64,000 nt of DNA from NCBI GenBank assembly GCA_934351925.1, contig CAKRJT010000001.1, positions 1-64,000 of the forward strand, read 5' to 3'. This DNA is from an uncultured Lachnospiraceae bacterium (lineage in GTDB: Bacteria > Bacillota > Clostridia > Lachnospirales > Lachnospiraceae). The position numbers and the translations under genes were made by a program. Of the stretch, positions 60,816 through 64,000 are shown in pieces. Under the pieces are notes generated by a model. The model saw only the letters and a list, made by a program, of their open reading frames with translations, ran no database searches and was not told the DNA's origin. How positions within the stretch are numbered: position 1 is the first letter of the stretch; each line of letters opens with the position of its first letter.

Positions 60816-62426
60816 TTATTGAAACTCAACCTTATATACAAGAACCCCGCCTTCCTGAAACAGAAGCTCATCTGTGGCAAACCTGCCGGTGGAACCAATA
60901 AGATAATACATTCCCCTGTCGGAATTATCCTTAAAGCCCTCGTCGGTCAAATACTCCTGTGAGACGATTATCGTACTGTCCACTCCGTCGAGCTGATTTA
61001 GCATCCTGTACTCTTCCGGCACACTATCATCAAGCACAACGAGATACTCAGGAATACACCAAAACGGCAGCATCGCATCAAGCTGATAGGAATTATTCTC
61101 GGTCAGAACCCACAGCCCGTCAGCATATTCTGCAAGAGCCGCCATCTCCTCATCGTACACCGCAGCATCCCCGTAGTAGTCAATCCCATATCCATACCTG
61201 TACCCTGCAAAATCCCCCACAATAAAGAGTACACAAAGACCTGCAAACACAAGCTCTCTTCCTTTTACGACGTACTCCGCCGCAAGCGAATACAACATAA
61301 GCAAAATTGCCGTTATCTCAAGCATCTGCGCCGGATAATAGTATCTTCCCGAGGTGAGATAATCAGGTGTAAGGATACGCACCAGCACGGCATACGCAAA
61401 GGCTCCCGCCAGCGCCTTCATAACAAGATTTCTTATATTTTTTCTGTGTTCGCGCACTGCAGGCGACACAAAAAACGTCACGCTGAGTCCCACGACAAAT
61501 ATCATTCCAAACACATACGCTCTCTGAAAAACCGATACCTGCATTATTCTGAACGCCTCGTATAGCTTTCTGAACATGTGCAGAAAATCCACTGCACTCT
61601 CAGCAATCGCCCCCGCATGGCTGTTAAACAGCATACTCGGCATCCATAACGGCCACAGCACAGTCGCAAGCCCCACCGCCGCAAGCATAGAAAGAAAATA
61701 CGCCTTTACCCTTGCTCTGTCCTTCTTCCAATACAGAATGAATTCCACCACAAAGAACGCCATTGCAAAGAACGCAAAATAATACTGGGTAAGAAATCCC
61801 CCCGCAGTTATAAGCATCAGCCAAGGATAAAACCGTCTTCCCGCACCTGGCTTATTCTTCGAGAGCTTATTTTCTGAGATTTTAAGCTCATGGTATAAAA
61901 GTCCCATCGCAAAGAATGTCATCGCCATGTACATTCTCACAAGAAGCATGTCCGACAACGTACTCATGTTAAACAGATACACCCCAACGGAAGCCACCGC
62001 CAATATTCTTTTTCCCGTCACCCCATACATCAAGCCCCACAAAAGTCCCACCGTGCCAAGCAGGAACAACAGATTTACACAAAGACCAATCCACTTCGAG
62101 TGTCCCCCCTGTATAACCGAGGAGATATACATAAATATGTAGTACAACGGCGGGTGAACCTTGTCCTTAGCCACATTCTTCAACGTACCCACTATGGTAT
62201 CCCCTTTCGTATGTGACAGCATATCCTCAACCTCTGCCCTCGAATACACCCTCCCTGCATCAAACTGGTATGTCGCCCTGCCTGAGTTGGTTATCGTATA
62301 AGAGTATATCTCATCGCAGAAGCTCAGCCGCTTTCCCTGTCCAAGATATATAAACAGAACGCATGCTGCCGCCAGACATATCATTATACCTACTATATTT
62401 AACGCCTTATCCCTAGAACCCGCCAT
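60816..62426 (-). CDS. GT-C membrane glycosyltransferase (ArnT/PMT-like)
   Basis: A 536-residue membrane protein with about 10-12 hydrophobic segments and an extracytoplasmic C-terminal part. The first outer loop has FCDEIYSY, the acidic pair typical of the GT-C active site, and VHPPLYYIFMY matches the HPPLYY motif of the PMT_2/ArnT group. It probably moves a sugar from a lipid-phosphate carrier to a surface molecule. I start at MAGSRDKALN behind GAGGATAAAAAT. No partner glycan gene is adjacent. Confidence 0.85.
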   Translation of the reverse strand: MAGSRDKALNIVGIMICLAAACVLFIYLGQGKRLSFCDEIYSYTITNSGRATYQFDAGRVYSRAEVEDMLSHTKGDTIVGTLKNVAKDKVHPPLYYIFMYISSVIQGGHSKWIGLCVNLLFLLGTVGLLWGLMYGVTGKRILAVASVGVYLFNMSTLSDMLLVRMYMAMTFFAMGLLYHELKISENKLSKNKPGAGRRFYPWLMLITAGGFLTQYYFAFFAMAFFVVEFILYWKKDRARVKAYFLSMLAAVGLATVLWPLWMPSMLFNSHAGAIAESAVDFLHMFRKLYEAFRIMQVSVFQRAYVFGMIFVVGLSVTFFVSPAVREHRKNIRNLVMKALAGAFAYAVLVRILTPDYLTSGRYYYPAQMLEITAILLMLYSLAAEYVVKGRELVFAGLCVLFIVGDFAGYRYGYGIDYYGDAAVYDEEMAALAEYADGLWVLTENNSYQLDAMLPFWCIPEYLVVLDDSVPEEYRMLNQLDGVDSTIIVSQEYLTDEGFKDNSDRGMYYLIGSTGRFATDELLFQEGGVLVYKVEFQ

Positions 62427-62456
62427 ATTTTTATCCTCATTCCTTTTATATAAAAA

Positions 62457-62484
62457 AATCACTGCACAGACCTGCACAGTGATT
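62457..62484 (-). terminator. Terminator after Na/Pi transporter gene
   Basis: On the minus strand AATCACTG/CAGTGATT, then seven T. Confidence 0.85.
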
Positions 62485-62498
62485 ATTTTACACCATTA

Positions 62499-64000
62499 TT
62501 ATTTATCTTGTCCAGCCTTACCCACAGCCTTCTCCACGGAATATTTGTCAGAGTAATAATTCACGTCCTTCGCCATGTCGGAAACCTCGGAATTTCTCAT
62601 ATCCTTTAGATACTGATGCGTGTTGAAATCATCGGACTCAAACTCCATCATCGCAACAGCTATGTTCGAGCAGTGCGCCACGATACGCTCAAGATTGGTG
62701 AGCAGGTCGTTGAAAACAAAGCCGTTTATAGCATCACAGTTACCGCTCTGAAGTCTCACTATATGATTTCTTTTAAGCTCTGCACAGAGCATACGGACCG
62801 TTATCCTCAGAGGCTCAACCTGACGCGCCATGTCAATATCGTCCTCCGTGAATGATTTGACCGTCATATCAAGCTCTTCCTTGACTGCGCTGTACAAAAT
62901 CTCAAGCTCCCTCCTGGCGTCGTCCGAGAACTTAATCTTCTTCTCGACAATCTCCTTCGCAGCCCTCGATATTCCGCAGGCATGGTCGGCAATTCGCTCA
63001 AAGTCACTGACCGTATGCAGATACTTGGAATTCTGTCTCGTCTGGTTCTTGTTAAGCCCTATCGCCGTAATCTTCATCATATATGTATCAAGCTTATCCT
63101 CGTACTTGTCGATTACGTTCTCCTTCTCCTGAATAAGATTGAATTTCTCAACAGAATAATCATCCATGAGTTCAAATGCCCTCATAACATTCTTCTGAGC
63201 CTTCCTTGCCATACCGTTCATAACCGTTCCAACCTGTGCAAGCGCAAGCTCAGGGTTTCTAAGGAAACGCTCCTCAAGCAGATCGAAATCCGCCTGATCC
63301 TCCACATCATCCGGCGTATCCTTGATTATCCAGAACATGAGCTTATTAATCTGCTTAATAAATGGTGCAAGGATAATGATCGTCAAGGTTCTATATATTG
63401 TATTCAAAAGGGCAATGGACACGGACTTCATCTCGATATCCATGAACGCAAACTGTCCGCCGCGCGTAACAACCGCCTGCACCGTATAAAATATGGTTCC
63501 GCAGATAATCATACCCGCCAAATCATTAAAAAGATATACTAACGCTGTTCTCTTACCATTCTTATTAGAGCTCATGCCGCTCATAAGAACCGGACATGCT
63601 GCGCCAACGCCTATACCCATAACAATCGGAAGTGCCGCCGAAAACGGAAGAAATCCCGACATGGCCACTGACTGCAGAATACCAACAGACGCCGATGCGC
63701 TCTGCAAAACAGCGGTAATTACTATACCGAGAAGAATTCCAAGAAAAGGATTGGAAAACTTCGTTAACATCCCCATAAAAAACGGATTGTTCTGAAGCGG
63801 AGCCATAGCCTCCTTCATGGTGGACATACCTATCATAAGAATCGTAAAACCAAACAGGATATCCCCTATAGCCTTGTGCGTCTCCTTCTTAGAAAGATTT
63901 CTCACCAAAAGACCAACTATTGCAACAATGGCAGCGATACTTGATGATGACAGAAGCGCCGCTACTCCCTCTGCCCCCTGAATATCCGACAGACACAAAA
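62499..64000 (-). CDS. Na/Pi cotransporter family protein with PhoU domain (partial)
   Basis: C-terminal 500 or so residues of a NptA/PNaS-type phosphate transporter; the 5' end lies beyond the window. It shows the second QSSSA-like repeat (QSASASVGILQSVAMSG), several membrane segments, and from about residue 270 of this fragment a cytoplasmic PhoU-like helical domain (KYLHTVSDFERIADHACGIS, LERIVAHCSNIAVAMMEF). Sequence at the edge (SLSDIQGAEGVAAL) belongs to the middle of the family, so about 100 residues are missing. Confidence 0.92.
   Translation of the reverse strand, partial: LCLSDIQGAEGVAALLSSSSIAAIVAIVGLLVRNLSKKETHKAIGDILFGFTILMIGMSTMKEAMAPLQNNPFFMGMLTKFSNPFLGILLGIVITAVLQSASASVGILQSVAMSGFLPFSAALPIVMGIGVGAACPVLMSGMSSNKNGKRTALVYLFNDLAGMIICGTIFYTVQAVVTRGGQFAFMDIEMKSVSIALLNTIYRTLTIIILAPFIKQINKLMFWIIKDTPDDVEDQADFDLLEERFLRNPELALAQVGTVMNGMARKAQKNVMRAFELMDDYSVEKFNLIQEKENVIDKYEDKLDTYMMKITAIGLNKNQTRQNSKYLHTVSDFERIADHACGISRAAKEIVEKKIKFSDDARRELEILYSAVKEELDMTVKSFTEDDIDMARQVEPLRITVRMLCAELKRNHIVRLQSGNCDAINGFVFNDLLTNLERIVAHCSNIAVAMMEFESDDFNTHQYLKDMRNSEVSDMAKDVNYYSDKYSVEKAVGKAGQDK

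Overview
The window looks like a chromosomal segment of a gut Lachnospiraceae bacterium, most like the pectin-degrading Lachnospira (Eubacterium) eligens group. The reasons are moderate GC, strong AGGAGG-type ribosome sites, DUF5688, DUF1292 and DUF1540 proteins, a Rex regulator, a CIRCE operator, and a polygalacturonase/pectin methylesterase pair. This is inference from gene content; no database was searched. I see no phage, insertion sequence or CRISPR array. The last gene runs off the right edge.

Layout. 0-7.4 kb: gap, a tiny Cys-rich peptide, a wrecked chemotaxis receptor gene, a PHP phosphatase, mnmA, a polysaccharide flippase and an FAH-family enzyme. 7.4-9.2 kb: an antibiotic-resistance-type ABC-F gene with a consensus promoter and an attenuator leader. 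9.5-14.7 kb: fic, and the operon rluF-ligA-metA. 14.9-21.8 kb: tRNA-Arg, efp, alr-mazF, nnr and rex. 21.9-29 kb: a second ABC-F gene, divergent pectin genes, nrdG, tRNA-Leu and dut. 29-37 kb: a chemoreceptor, a heterodimeric ABC exporter, and htpG with a CIRCE site. 37-45.5 kb: signal peptidase, a PpiC-type lipoprotein, HAD, maf, an Lrp regulator with an attenuator, a UvrD-like helicase, and Cys-rich and membrane proteins. 45.7-47.1 kb: a cobalamin riboswitch driving a DUF4430 protein and an ECF S component. 47.2-64 kb: a lactonase, parE-parC, thrC, a SleB-type hydrolase, an AP2-domain protein, leuCD with a divergent LysR regulator, an XRE regulator, a GT-C enzyme and a Na/Pi transporter.

The most unusual feature is a set of short palindromic repeats, in at least six families (called R1 to R6 here), that sit between genes. 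Families R1, R4 and R5 end in a Shine-Dalgarno sequence directly before the start codon of unrelated genes: FAH, HAD, parC, leuC, leuD, alr, ABC-F, lysR and two hypotheticals. In R1 the flanks are conserved while the hairpin varies. In R4 two copies show a compensatory base-pair change and could form a pseudoknot next to the ribosome site. Because the repeats are open in frame, they add false N-terminal extensions to predicted proteins; I trimmed starts accordingly.

Other notable signals are two perfect WalR-type boxes (one upstream of the SleB-type hydrolase, one upstream of the Cys-rich peptide), an (AAT)15 tract between parE and parC, an in-frame (AAT)9 tract in lepB, a mazF toxin gene without an antitoxin gene, and a DNA ligase with an altered active-site motif.
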